This document shows, in pieces, positions 34,150 through 45,086 of a DNA stretch of 64,000 bases. A program made the position numbers and the translations under genes. Each line of letters starts with the position of its first letter. Positions within the stretch are counted from its first letter, which is position 1. The notes below the pieces were generated by a model. It searched no databases. It saw nothing but the letters and a program-made list of their open reading frames with translations, and was not told the DNA's origin. This stretch comes from Stictocephala bisonia. Lineage: Eukaryota > Arthropoda > Insecta > Hemiptera > Membracidae. The stretch covers positions 830,615 through 894,614 of the forward strand of contig JAQJVL010000177.1 in NCBI GenBank assembly GCA_035578905.1. The letters are read 5' to 3'.

Positions 34150-34815
34150 TATTTGGTTTAGTTCTGAATGTCATACCTTACCAAAATGTGTCATTTAGTT
34201 CTAAATGTCATACCTTACCAAAATGTGTGATTTAGTTCTGAATGTCATACCTTACCAGGTTGTGTCATTTAGTCCTGAATATCATACCTTACCATAATGT
34301 GTGATTTATTTCTGAATGTCATGCCCCAAGTGTGTGATTTATTTCTGAATATCATACCCAAAATGTGTGATTTAGTTCTGAATGTCATACCTTACCAAAA
34401 TGTGTCATTTAGTTCTGAATGTCATACCTTACCAAAATGTTTCGTTCAGTTCTGAATGTCATACCTTGCCAGGTTGTGTCATTTAGTCCTGAATGTCATA
34501 CCTTACCATAATGTGTGATTTATTTCTGAATTTCATACCTCAAATGTGTGATTTAGTCCTGAATGTCATACCTTACCATAATGTGTGATTTATTTCTGAA
34601 TGTCATACCCCAAATGTGTGATTTAGTCCTGAATGTCATACCTTACCAAAATGTGTGATTTATTCCTGAATGTCATACCTTACAAAATATGTGATTTATT
34701 CCTGAATGTCATACCTTACCAAAATGTGTGATTTATTTCTGAATGTCATACCTTACCAAAATGTGTGCTTTAGTTCTGAATGTCATACCTTACCAAAATG
34801 TGTGATTCAGTACAA
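34150..34815. repeat. 37-bp minisatellite, about 18 units
   Basis: The unit is GATTTAGTTCTGAATGTCAT followed by ACCTTACCAAAATGTGT. Several units are shortened to about 28 bp by loss of TTACCAAAA. It starts directly after the 70-bp array. The period equals that of the array at 750-1516, but the sequences are unrelated. Confidence 0.95.
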
Positions 34816-34979
34816 AATTGTGTAACTAACCAAAATCTGATTATTGATGTTACTGCGTGTATGAGAAAGTTCCCTTCTTTCCACTTTTCCCCTAACTGTC
34901 TAGTTTTCACTAGAGTTCCACGGGCAAAAAGGAGAGGCGGATAACAACCGAGTCTGTGTATCCGGTTAGTTAATCCGAG

Positions 34980-35550
34980 CGAATTAATAATCCCACATTC
35001 TCTCCGGAATTACTTCAATCAGCCCATTGTTGCGTCCATCTGAAGAAAAACCCCTTCCATCGGGCTTTGTTTCGAGCTGCTACATCCAAAGTCATTTCTG
35101 ATTTTCCACGCCGCCGACAATACACACTCATCATCTTTCCCGCTGAAAAAACGGGCGAGATTCTTTTTGTGCCGCTCTTTCTTGTCCGGCCGTTGGGCGT
35201 TTCATATTTTAAAATATTCATGTCTTTTTCACCACGAATCGAACGGACTCATATTGGGCGAAACGTCTTCTTTGTGGACTCGGCGGTCGCTGTACGCTCC
35301 GGTGACCCCGGACTCGCCACAATCGACCGGCCCATTACTAATTCGACCGGCGATAATTTCTGCAAATTATCAGTAATTTGTTATATAACCATTTCCCCCG
35401 GTATCGGTTTTGCTTCGTTATTCCGGCCATTTAAGACCGCCCGCTTTGGTCATTGCGGGCCCAAAGTGTCTCGTAATGGCTGCGGTAAAATCCCACACCT
35501 TTCCCCAAGCCAGACGGCCACGAACGCCAATGAACATGACGGAGTAAGGG
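34980..35550. other. GC-rich, CpG-containing island, no clear gene
   Basis: Base composition rises sharply above the flanks, with many CG dinucleotides, and overlapping open frames occur on both strands. The longest is 162 codons at 35067-35555. Its translation shows no domain, motif or repeat I recognise, and the opposing frame is also open. I read this as a composition effect rather than a gene. A conserved regulatory element or an old exon are alternatives. Confidence 0.4.
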
Positions 35551-35757
35551 AATAAAAAGAGTGTTTAAAATTTAATTAAGTAAGATGCAAGTTTGAGTAA
35601 TCGATATATTATCCTCAGATATGAAACGCCGACAAAACTTTTGTGCGTATTGTAAGGCGAATATGAATCATTGTATGAGTGTGGGTGGATGACCTGTGTA
35701 GCCAGGCTACTAACTGAATTCAATTTATGCTTAGAAATTGCCGTTTATTAGTACAGT

Positions 35758-35890
35758 AGCTCAATAGCCAGGGAAACTAAGGGATGTACATATTTACGTG
35801 GAATCCGAACCACGTAGTGTAGGTCTGATTTTATGCTAACTGACACACCTGACACTCAGTTCTCTTCGCTACATCTACTAAAATGGAAGG
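35758..35890 (+). repeat. Dispersed repeat family D, partial copy
   Basis: Shares CAATAGCCAGGGAAACTAAG, TTTACGTGGAATCCGAACCA, CGTAGT, GGTCTGATTT and CTGACACACCTGACACTCAG with 54876-55095. The reverse complement is at 41935-42245. Only the first half of the repeat is present. Confidence 0.8.
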
Positions 35891-36037
35891 CCACTTTAGC
35901 CTATTGAAGAAAAAAATGACAATTAGTTGGTTATAATTGATTTACTGTCATATGTTTGTGGAATCAAATATTCTAAGAACTGTGACAGCTGTTTACTGAA
36001 CCGTCGTTGTTTATCAAAAACAACCCAATTGATTCCT

Positions 36038-36500
36038 TAGTCTAGTGGCTGAGTAAGTCTAGAGGTAGCTTCAAATGCAGAAGGTCACGGAATACATGAA
36101 AAATGCGTACAAGGAAAAATGCGTACACCAGGAATCTTGCGAAATATGCGTACAGGATCAAGTTTTGACAGATGACGAGGGTAACTTATGACGTCACAAC
36201 AATTAGATAGGTGAAAAATGCGTACAACTTTTACGGCAAATGGATCTTTTACAACAATCGAATTATATAAATGCGTATACCTCTAAAATAAATATGAATG
36301 TCGCTTAGTTTCTTGGGATTGGAGAACCTAACCTAACCTAACTTAACCTAACCTAATTTCGCTGTACGCATCTTTCATGCCACCGAGGAGAGTACTTACC
36401 CTCGTCAAATACCACTATTTCCTTCTGTACATATTTCGCTGTACGCATCTTTCGTGCCACCAGGTCACGGGTTCATAAGGTTTTAAAGGGCCTTAAAAAT
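36038..36500 (+). mobile_element. tRNA-like SINE head split by a 371-bp transposon
   Basis: TTAGTCTAGTGGCTGAGTAA (A-box-like) leads into AGAAGGTCACGG at 36090. The sequence resumes after the insertion at 36471 as GTTCATAAGG. Rejoined in order, the junction gives a GGTCACGGGTTC-type B box, as in the relic at 4862-4932. The insertion (36091-36461) is a separate feature. Confidence 0.5.
36091..36461. mobile_element. 371-bp MITE with telomere-like core
   Basis: AGGTCACGG flanks the element on both sides (36082-36090 and 36462-36470), an 8-9 bp target duplication. The ends are inverted: CATGAAAAATGCGTAC on the left, and CACGAAAGATGCGTAC when the right end is reverse-complemented. Inside each end the motif recurs: ATGCGTAC several times on the left, GTACGCAT twice on the right. 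TGACGAGGGTAA also occurs inverted within both arms. The centre carries CCTAACCTAACCTAACTTAA-type telomere-like repeats. No transposase is present. An 8-9 bp duplication suggests hAT or Mutator-like ancestry. Confidence 0.8.
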
Positions 36501-38059
36501 GTCACTGACTTAGATAGATAAGAAAAATAGAGAAATGTATGTATTTGTAGTATGTTAGCCTCTTGGGCTTGATGAAAACCTCTATGAATACTTCGATCAC
36601 TCATAAAACTGTCCATAAACAGCCAGAATTTTAAGTTTATATCGCGAGACCAAGCTGAGAAACGTCACCAACACAGGTGTTACAGATCGAAATGTTTTTA
36701 TTTATTTTAGTATTTTTATATTCCAGAAATTCATTTTAAAAACGATGCCCAATGGCGTGTTGAAATGCTTAAGAATGATTCCTTTTTAATAAAATAAGAC
36801 CAATATTTACTTAAAAGCAATTGAGACAGTTTCTACTTAAGTTTGTAAAAATTACTAAACCTTTGTGATCTTTTTATTCTGCCAGGCTCTTCTACAGAAT
36901 GCATACTTAACAACCTCCCTGTGTGTACCCTAAACATCGAGTGCTTTAACAACCTGCTGCCAAAAACATGCATGTTAACCCCAAAACCAGGGGTTTACTA
37001 TCCAACTACGCACCACACGCAACTGTTTACAGTCCTCCGTGCACCCTCTACAATGACTTTGACGCAACTGTTTACGGCCTTCGCCCCTTCTACATATGAA
37101 ACTTGAAGAGAATAACGACTTAAACATGCGAAGAAATATCATTCCTACTTAAATTTTTAAAAAATATTAAGATAAATTTAAAAGATATTGTTTATTATTT
37201 GTAGTTTACTTGTGTAATGAGCTGTCCGTGTAGTCAAATATTTACCAATAAAATGTTTAGCCTAAAAAAAGAATACACAGAATTTCTTGTAACCTGTATA
37301 AAATATTGTAGATCCAAATACTTTTTAAAATAAAGTTTTTGATCGAATATTAAAGGTTATGTAAAACAAGAAGATGAAGAAAAACAAACAAGTGATATAC
37401 CGTGTATACAGTAAAAGTTATACGCGTTTGATTTTATATTATGTCCTCAGTTCTTCTTCGATCATTTGAAACTTTACACAATTTTTAATAAAGACATACA
37501 AAATTATCCTTACAAATTATAAATGATGATTGTAATATCAAAAACTATCTGAAATAAAAAAAAAAATAACAAAGCAAAGTCATATCTTTTGTAGGTCTTG
37601 ATAAAACACTGTACGATGCAATTTTTCAGGGACGGTTTTTGGTACCTTAATTTATATCCAGTTTTGGTCGAGAAATAAGCAAGTAACAGGAAACCGAATC
37701 CGTATACATCTTTGGGCAAAAACCAATAAATACTGGTTAGTTCTAGCACTAACTGAAAATTTATGAAAACGTACGTTGAACAAATTGAGTATATTGAACA
37801 AATCAAAATTCAATACTCAATTTTGATTTGTTTTGACATTTATTTCCTTAAATAGCATAAGAAATTATCGGACCACTCTGTAGTGTGAAGAAACTTCCAA
37901 ACGTGTCTCCTGACACTTGGGCCAAAAGTGTCTCTCTTCTTCCCCGTACCAATCATTCTCTTGTCTTCCTCCGGTGAGTGAATGATGTGCGTTTCCTTCT
38001 GGCCAACGCAGCATAATTACCATTGTGTCCCGGACGAGCGATCTATCATTCATCAGAGA
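36501..38059. other. Unassigned AT-rich sequence
   Basis: No gene recognised. A perfect hairpin lies at 37797-37832. A 98-codon minus-strand open frame (37510-37806) has no recognisable domain. Confidence 0.4.
37797..37832. repeat. Perfect 14-bp inverted repeat (hairpin)
   Basis: AACAAATCAAAATT and AATTTTGATTTGTT flank the 8-base loop CAATACTC with no mismatches. There is no U-run or gene context to call it a terminator. Confidence 0.8.
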
Positions 38060-38061
38060 TC

Positions 38062-38210
38062 GTATCATTATGATCATTACCAAGCTCCTGCAGTCAGGGG
38101 GTCTCTCAAGGGAGCGTCTTGGGCCCCCTTCTTGTTGCGCCTACGTAAACACCAGCCCTCCCATTGTACTGGATGCGTGTTTATGTAAATGCGATCGGTT
38201 TTCGAGGTTT
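38062..38210 (+). pseudogene. LINE reverse-transcriptase scrap (GVPQGSVLGP region)
   Basis: In the frame through 38098 the translation gives SQGVSQGSVLGPLL, matching the reverse-transcriptase signature GVPQGSVLGPLLF. After a frameshift (frame through 38142) it reads YVNTSPPIVLDACLCKCDRF. That corresponds to the YxNDLPxxxxxxxxCLCYADD region, though the catalytic YADD/FADD motif is lost. The fragment covers only the middle of the polymerase domain and is clearly broken. Jockey/CR1-type origin is likely but not provable. Confidence 0.6.
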
Positions 38211-39850
38211 GTCTATTCATTTGATTGGACCTGCTTAACAACTGGACAAGTCCAAAAGGGTCCTTTTTGTATTTTCGTTTTATGTATTTTCTGAGTTGTT
38301 ACGTAAAACCCACTGTTTATAATGATTGTTTTATATGAATTTAGTTTGTTAATTTATAAATCATTAAAATATAGCATTAAATGCATTTAAAATTATTACA
38401 ATTATTGTTAAACTTACAGTAATTTACAGTAAATTTTTAAATACTATTAAAACAGAATAATGTGAAATTAAATAAAGTGTAACTATAAATAAATATTGAA
38501 GGCTCTTCAGAAATATTTATTTGAAATACCTTTTTACAGTTTAGAAGAGTTTTAACACAAAATCGCTGAAAATAATATTTAAAATGTTTAATAATCGTAT
38601 TTTAGCTGCATTTATTATTTGAATGTTCTTCTCCTTGAAAATTCTTGCTAAGGCATGTTATGTAAAGAAATAAAATAAAAATGATAACAACTCTACTACT
38701 GAATAGTAATATTATTAAAAGCTTAAACAAGGAAAAGTTAGAAATTATAAATAATTATTTTTAAAACAGAAGTCAAATACTGCATGTTAATTTGGTGTTA
38801 GATTTTATTAGCGCTTTCGATGAACTGTGTAACATTTACTATTTATATATTTACTATCTTTTGTCAAAAAATTTATATTTTTTTCAACTTTCCTATAAGT
38901 GAAATAGAAAATATATTTTTTTTACAGTCATTGCATCATTATTTACACCAGATATGAGCCTGTGTAACAATATTTAAAAATTATTGACTTGTCTACTTTT
39001 ATTAGAAAGTTTCTATTATGAATATTTAAATTTTTTTAGATGAATATTTTTCACAGTTTTTACCGAGATACAAAAAACTTAACGTTGAGTTTAGCGAGGC
39101 TTTAAGGTGAACTATTAGTAAACTATTTTTACTACGTAGTATAAAATTTCCATAAATTGCGTAGTAAATATAAAAATTCCCTTCGACCATTTCCAAATAG
39201 CGCAAAATCAAAGAGTCGTCGCTGAGAAGTTCTCGGTCCGGTTGGACTGCCAATACAGCATGAGATAAGTTGATATCTGGCAGCGTAAACCTAATGAAAC
39301 TCGTAAAAGTGGAAATCAGCATTTCGAAGAGCGATGTTGAAAATATCCTAGCCAATATGGCGACTTGGTGGATTTTATCGTAAATTTAAACTTATTTTAC
39401 AACGGTCATAAAACAAATAATTGAGTTTCCCAAAACTCAATTGTATCCGAGAGGTTAGTTTGAAATTTGTCTTTCTTGTTGTTGAAATTTTTTTAAGTTA
39501 CACCACACGTTTTTTGAATAGTGAAAAGTAGAATGGTACAAAATAGATGTGCTGTATTTAAATTATTGATGTTTTTACAATCAAGTTTTGATCGTGGATT
39601 CTTTATTACTGTATCCAAACAAATTAGTCCTTTTATGAATAACCTGTAATAGTAAAACTAGTGATAATTTTTCATCGAAATCCTTCAGACATTAATAAAA
39701 TAGTAAAAAATGCTAATTATTTTAAAATGTCCAACAAAAAAACCAATATTATTTCGGATATTATAAAGGGTGAAAATATGTTTTTTGTTTGATTAAAAAT
39801 ATACCCATATCGACAACGTTTAGAACCAGTTATTTGTGAAATTTTATGTC
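38211..39850. other. Unassigned AT-rich sequence with one odd open frame
   Basis: A minus-strand open frame of 109 codons (39026-39355) sits in a locally GC-richer patch. It includes LPDINLSHAVLAVQPDRELL and SDDSLILRYLEMVEG. I do not recognise it. No other gene or repeat is evident. Confidence 0.35.
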
Positions 39851-39852
39851 GT

Positions 39853-40341
39853 CTATATGTATAAAAGGCAAATACCACTGGCTCACCCCCTCATGACGAC
39901 GGCTCAAAAACCACCGACCTGATTTTCACGAAATTTTAAAGGAAGTTAGCTTTGGTATCGAAGGGACTCACTAAGAAATAATTTTTCGTAATACGATTCC
40001 TAAGCGGTACACAAACAGCTCCTCAAAATTTCCTTTTTTCCTTAAGCCTAGGATATAAAATTGGGTTATTTTAGTTAATTAATAACAGCTGTTTTGTAAA
40101 TAAATAAACATTACCCTATTGTTGCATTAAGAGTGTAATCTTCAACTAATAAACAAAAACAATTGAAATAGCCACGTTTTAATAGGCTTTTAAGTACCCT
40201 ATGCTAATGAATAGGTGGCAACACAAGTAGTGTGACTGAGATACTGTAGAATAAATGTAATATTGCTATTTTACGTTATAAAGTTAATCTACTATTATTT
40301 GTAGCCAAAGTTACAAGCCGAGGCCGAAGGCCGTACTAGTA
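39853..40341 (+). mobile_element. Helitron-like non-autonomous element, near-complete
   Basis: The 5' end reads TCTATATGTATAAAAGGCAA followed by GGCTCACCCCCTCATGACGA and CCGACCTGATTTTCACGAAA. This is the typical opening of arthropod Helitron/Helentron derivatives. The 3' end carries a GC hairpin (GGCC-GAA-GGCC) just before GTACTAGT. There are no terminal inverted repeats, as expected of the class, and no Rep/helicase coding. About 490 bp. Family C elements (19.9 and 32.4 kb) share the general end structure but not the body. Confidence 0.65.
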
Positions 40342-40945
40342 TAACAAAAATACTAGTAATTTTGTTTGGTTAAATCACAGTTTTGTATATGTGACGTCAT
40401 GGTTTTCTAGGGTCGACCGTGTCATTAAGTTATGTACATTAGATTCATAGTTAAGAATTTTCGGACTACGCCCGTTTTCATGGTAGATTTTCACACCGGT
40501 ACAACTTAAACTGTTCGCGTGAAAAAACCACCTTGTGAAAGTAATTCTCTAAGAGTCCGAAACGCAAGAGAATTATAATGAACATAACCAATTTACACGA
40601 TTGGCCCCGGAAGATCACGAACCTCTTAACAATACAAATTACCATGAAAAACTTGTTGGAAAATCTATACTTTTCTTTTTAAATGTCTTTATCGTATATA
40701 TTCATGACAAACTTACTGTTTTTAACTGTTATAAGGAAGGAATCATAGACAGTATAGTTATCAGATAGGCACACTAAAAAACTATAATAACAAAAGAAAA
40801 ATAAAACAAAAATTAGCTGTCATAATTTTAATATAATGAGATATGTTAGTTAACTGTTTTATTGAAATAATACGTGTTCAAAAACTATACATAAAATAAA
40901 ATAAAAACGCCTAATGGAATCGACTTGACCGAGCTATGCTGCTAT
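40342..40945. other. Unassigned AT-rich sequence
   Basis: Nothing recognised. Confidence 0.4.
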
Positions 40946-40954
40946 TATATATAT

Positions 40955-41040
40955 ATATTATAGGGCTGAAAATGAATCCCTGTGGTACCCCACAGACACA
41001 AGTGAATATAGATTGAATCATGTAAACGTGATTCAGTCGG
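40955..41040 (-). pseudogene. LINE reverse-transcriptase scrap (GVPQG motif, minus strand)
   Basis: The minus strand reads IFTCVCGVPQGFIFSPIIYI. It matches the reverse-transcriptase block GVPQGSILGPILFxxY, with substitutions at S and G. The stretch then falls into a TA microsatellite. Very short; no catalytic residues remain. Confidence 0.5.
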
Positions 41041-41934
41041 TTTTATACCTACTTTATGATCAACGTCCAGGTACAGCAGATAGTTTTAGAGGCAGGAGAT
41101 GTTTTTAGTTATTCTTATGTTCACTGTTGGTGAAGTGTTGGGGTGACCTTAGACACAAATGTCCGGGTTTAGTTTGTAGGTAAAAATTAAACAAGATATT
41201 TTTGAACATATCAGCATCACCCTGGATGGGAAATGGTTATAAAAACTCCATATTGGAGAGTTTATAAACCATTTAGTAGAAGAATTCTTCTCCGTTGCAC
41301 GGGTATGGTGAGACAAGTTCTTCGCCACCGTAGATGTACGTATAGGTGGGGAGGGTCGTTACTATCTTATGTGTATGAGTGGGTGGGAAAGTCACATTCT
41401 CTCTTCGTTCATAGAAGGGAAGAGAGGTTCTTCACCACCCTACGTGTATAGTTTGGTTAAATAATTTATTTGATTAGCAGGTAAAATTAAACAAAATCCT
41501 TTATTTGGTTAGTTGTTATTAAGATAATGCATTAAAACAAAATAAAGTTCAAAGTTAAAGCTAATAACTGACACTTTTTTCTTCACTCTAGCAGTAAAAT
41601 GTCAAAGCAGATAAAATGTTCTTGTTTCTTAAAGTAAATTTATACTGATTTTATTATCATTTCAGTTTTAGAATATATTTGTAGTGAACGACATTAATGT
41701 TTCACTCAATGGCAATCACATTTTGGAAATGTTCGAGATTATACAGTTACAATAAGGGCAGCTGGTCAGGGCCTAACGCCTCCCCCAAACTAACTATTTT
41801 TCACAAACTTGCCAGTCACCGTATTTTGGCAGCTCCTGGGCCAGAAGCCCTCCCCGACACCCGCAGGGGAGTGGACTACCATTAATTATTGACAATTGAG
41901 TCGATTAGTGTCGTTCTGGCAACCGTGTTCCATA
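41041..41934. other. Unassigned sequence
   Basis: Two imperfect copies of GTTCTTC.CCACC.TA..TGTA lie at about 41310 and 41428. A GC-richer patch spans 41755-41880. No gene supported. Confidence 0.35.
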
Positions 41935-42245
41935 TACACTGGTGGCGCAGCGCTGTAACCCAGCTACTTGGGGGATAAAGTGTTGAGAAGATTTTAGACG
42001 ATAGGTTCTATGCTCGGACCTCTCGATACCAACATGGCGTCCGCTCAATGGTTGCCATCGACGTAGACAGTACTTGAGAAGTCTGGGATGTCCACGTTGG
42101 GTGGTATTCAAGGTTCAGATGTTGTGTGGGGAAGAGAATTAAGTGTTAGTCCTGTCAATTAAGTGAAGATCAGACCTTTACTACATGGTTCGGATTCCAC
42201 GTAAAGCTATCCCTTAGTTGCCCTGGCTATTGGGCTATTAACAAA
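41935..42245 (-). repeat. Dispersed repeat family D, longest copy
   Basis: The minus strand reads GCCCAATAGCCAGGGCAACT, AAGGGAT, TTTACGTGGAATCCGAACCA, then GGTCTGAT. It continues past the shared first half to GTCGATGGCAACCATTGAGC then GGACGCCATG. All are also present in the 54.9-kb copy. The B-box-like GGTTCGGATTCC on the + strand might reflect RNA polymerase III origin, but no A box stands at the right distance. A minus-strand open frame in it is considered chance. Confidence 0.75.
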
Positions 42246-42650
42246 TAGTTCTTTCTGAGGAACCTTAGCTAGTAGCAATGACTACACTCTCTCATCTACA
42301 CTCATCACACTAATTCGTTTCTCATATTCGCCTATATGAGGCCTACGATCGGCGTCTTAGTGATGAATAATGAATAATAATAAATATACGCCGTACGGTT
42401 GTTTCGTGTGGTAGGATCGACTTATGGGAGTAAATAACAGTTTATCCCCTTTGAACTACTTTAGTTTTCTTACAAATAAATTGTTATACACTACTCATGT
42501 TAGATGAAACTGTTTTGGATAGTTAGTGAAAGCAGTCCTTCCTTTTCACTTATGTACTTATACATTTGATGTAGCTTTACGTAGTATGTTCAATAGCTCA
42601 ATTAAAAAAAAAAAAACAAAAAAAAAAAAACACATCGTCTAAATAATAAT
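42246..42650. other. Unassigned AT-rich sequence
   Basis: Contains an A-rich run at 42604-42631. Nothing else recognised. Confidence 0.4.
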
Positions 42651-42654
42651 CTTG

Positions 42655-43355
42655 GGAACCATAACTATCACACTGGTAACTCTAACTATCACAAGGAGAA
42701 CCCTAACTATCTCAAGGGGAAACCCCTAAATATCACAAGGGGAAACCCCTAACTATCTCAAAGGGAGTCCTATCACAAAGGGAAACCCTAAATACCATAA
42801 GGGGGAACCCTAACTATCACAAGGGGAAACCTAACTATAACGAGGAGAAACCCTAACTATCACAAGGAGAACCCTAAATATTACAAAGGGAAATCCTAAC
42901 TATCTCAAGAGGAAACCCTTAACTATCACAAGGGGAACCCCCTAACTATCACAAGGGAACTTTAATTATTACAAGAGGAACACTAACTATCACAAGGAGA
43001 ACCCTAACTATCTCAAGGAGAAACCCCTAACTATCTCAAGGAGAAACCCCTAACTATCACAAGGAGAAACCCCTAACTATCACAAGGGGAAACCCCTAAC
43101 TATCTCAAGGAGAAACCCCTAACTATCACAAGGAGAACCCTAACTATCTCAAGGAGAAACCCCTAACTATCTCAAGGAGAAACCCCTAACTATCTCAAGG
43201 AGAAACCCCTAACTATCTCAAGGAGAAACCCCTAACTATCACAAGGGGAAACCCCTAACTATCACAAGGGGAAACCCCTAACTATCACAAGGGGAAACCC
43301 CTATCACAAGGGAAATCCAAACTATCACAAGGGGAAACCCTAACTATCCCGAGGG
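42655..43355. repeat. 23-bp minisatellite with internal hairpin, about 30 units
   Basis: The unit is TAACTATCACAAGGGGAAAC followed by CCC, 23 bp in the homogeneous core (e.g. 43141 to 43164). AGGGG and CCCCT flank AAA, so each unit can form a small hairpin. Variants are TCTCAAGGAG for TCACAAGGGG. The left third is degenerate, the right two thirds regular. Confidence 0.95.
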
Positions 43356-44035
43356 GAAGCTCATTACCACTGTACGTGGGTCATTACCACTGCATACTTT
43401 TTTAACTTTTGTAGTGGTTATGAGTGGTGAATGTGTACGCAAATCGTATTAGCGTGTTTGTTTAATCTCAGGAAAATTATCGTAAAGAACATTGTTCTCT
43501 TCATTAGAAAATTACAACAGTCGCATAGTGTAAAGAGACATCTCATTATCACGACTTCCTTAATTCCTTTGACGTTTCTGTGATTCATCGGTGTCTGCGG
43601 CATATGAATGCACATCGCCAGGTGTGTAAGAGCTCCCTGCTAGCAGCAATATGTCGATAAGAGTACTTGAATGGTTTCATAAGTAGAAAAATATGCCGGT
43701 TCTAGTGGTGTAGTGCTGTATTTCACAATTTTAATTGGAAAAGTTGATTTGAGAGGGACGTTTCGCTTCCCAAAAACTTCAAAAACTTATGTTTAAATTT
43801 CAAGGATTCGATTTTTTAATAATGATTGCATCGCGACATTTTGTGTATAATTTGATACGTGAAGAACTGTTATAGTGATCTATCTGCAAAATAAGATATT
43901 TTTTAACATAGTAAAAAACTGAGTATTTTTGTATTGTTTGATTTAATATATATTATTTAATTTAGTTCAAAGGTTTTTTACAGTCATTCTTTGCAATTTT
44001 AAATTAAAAAACTCATACCATCAACTTATAGTGCA
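43356..44035. other. Unassigned AT-rich sequence
   Basis: Two GTACGTGGGTCATTACCACTG-like words occur near 43370, next to the array. Nothing else recognised. Confidence 0.35.
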
Positions 44036-44170
44036 CAAGGTTGGGCCTTTAATAACTGTACGGTGTTCAAGCTAGCTCATTGTAATAATTAACACGAATC
44101 GTACAGTCGAAATAGAAAAGCGTGTTTAACCTCGCTGACGGTAAGAAGGCATCTATCTTTACAATTGGAC
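44036..44170 (+). repeat. Dispersed repeat family E, copy 2
   Basis: Aligns with 6908-7060 from GGGCCTTTAATAACTGTACG through GTACAGTCGAAATAGAAAAG, CGTGTTTAACC to CGCTGACGGTAAGA. Non-coding. Confidence 0.65.
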
Positions 44171-44954
44171 TACCGACTTTTAAATAGTAAAAGTTGGCTT
44201 TTGGCAGTTCGAGAATCTCTTCCTTTGATGGAGTCCGCTCAGAGGGATCCATCACCTGGAGTAAGACTACACAGAATTATTTTCGAAAGTAGACATTAGT
44301 TGGAGTTTCCTTAAAGGAATGGAATTTTTTAATCAGATTTAAAATAATAATGAATCAAACAATGCAAATAAATTGTTTAGGCCTTTTTCGAATATTGGTA
44401 TTAGTTAAATGGTGATTGACTACTGTCAACAGGGTTAAGAAGGAAAATGTTCAATAAAAAAAAAAAAAAAAAACCAGTACTCTTTTTATTTATTACTCTT
44501 TTGACATCATACAGATTACTTATAACGTTATTATAGATTGAACTCATACAAAATCAATAGGCTTATTATGTTGTTAAGTTAAATGCTTATGCTCTGATTG
44601 TAACCCTTTCTAGTCCGGCTGCACCATAGGGGATGTTATAAATCTCTATTTCTTTATCATGGGTTGGATTTTTTCACTTCTTGTTAACAATGACCTAGCT
44701 CTTGTGTTTAAAGTGTTCAAAATTAAATTGCTTTGAAATGCAAATGTTATGCCATTTATTTAAGAAACAAAATTAAATCTTATTTATGAAATAAACTTTT
44801 TAACCCGATTTTGTACTTTTAGCTGTGGTGAAAATATAATTCCTAGGTAAATTTTGGCTGAAGAATTAATTTTCTTTGTGGTTTTCGAATATTTTTATTC
44901 AATATTGAAAAAATAAAAACATGTAATCATATTACATCAAACATATTTTCCAAT
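44171..44954. other. Unassigned AT-rich sequence
   Basis: A poly-A run of about 18 lies at 44456-44473. Otherwise nothing recognised. Confidence 0.4.
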
Positions 44955-44963
44955 CAAAATAAT

Positions 44964-45077
44964 GGTTATATTCCGTTATATGCTCCCCAAATACAATTTA
45001 GGTTAGGTTAGGTTAGGTTACATGATTACAGCTGTATAACATAGTTTCTATTTGGGGGGCGTATATCGAAATCTAAC
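44964..45077. mobile_element. 114-bp MITE with telomere-like core
   Basis: CAAAATAAT stands on both sides (44955-44963 and 45078-45086), a 9-bp target duplication. The 30-bp ends are inverted: left GGTTATATTCCGTTATATGC then TCCCCAAATA, right (reverse complement) GTTAGATTTCGATATACGCC then CCCCAAATA, with about six differences. The middle contains TTTAGGTTAGGTTAGGTTAG followed by GTTA, that is, four TTAGG-type units. It has no coding capacity. A 9-bp duplication suggests a Mutator-like parent. Confidence 0.85.
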
Positions 45078-45086
45078 CAAAATAAT

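Noticed and set aside
35067..35555. 162-codon frame called as a gene
   Set aside because: No recognisable domain, overlapping open frames on both strands, high GC; treated as a composition effect.
42655..43355. CRISPR array
   Set aside because: Units are contiguous 23-bp repeats without unique spacers, and the DNA is eukaryotic.
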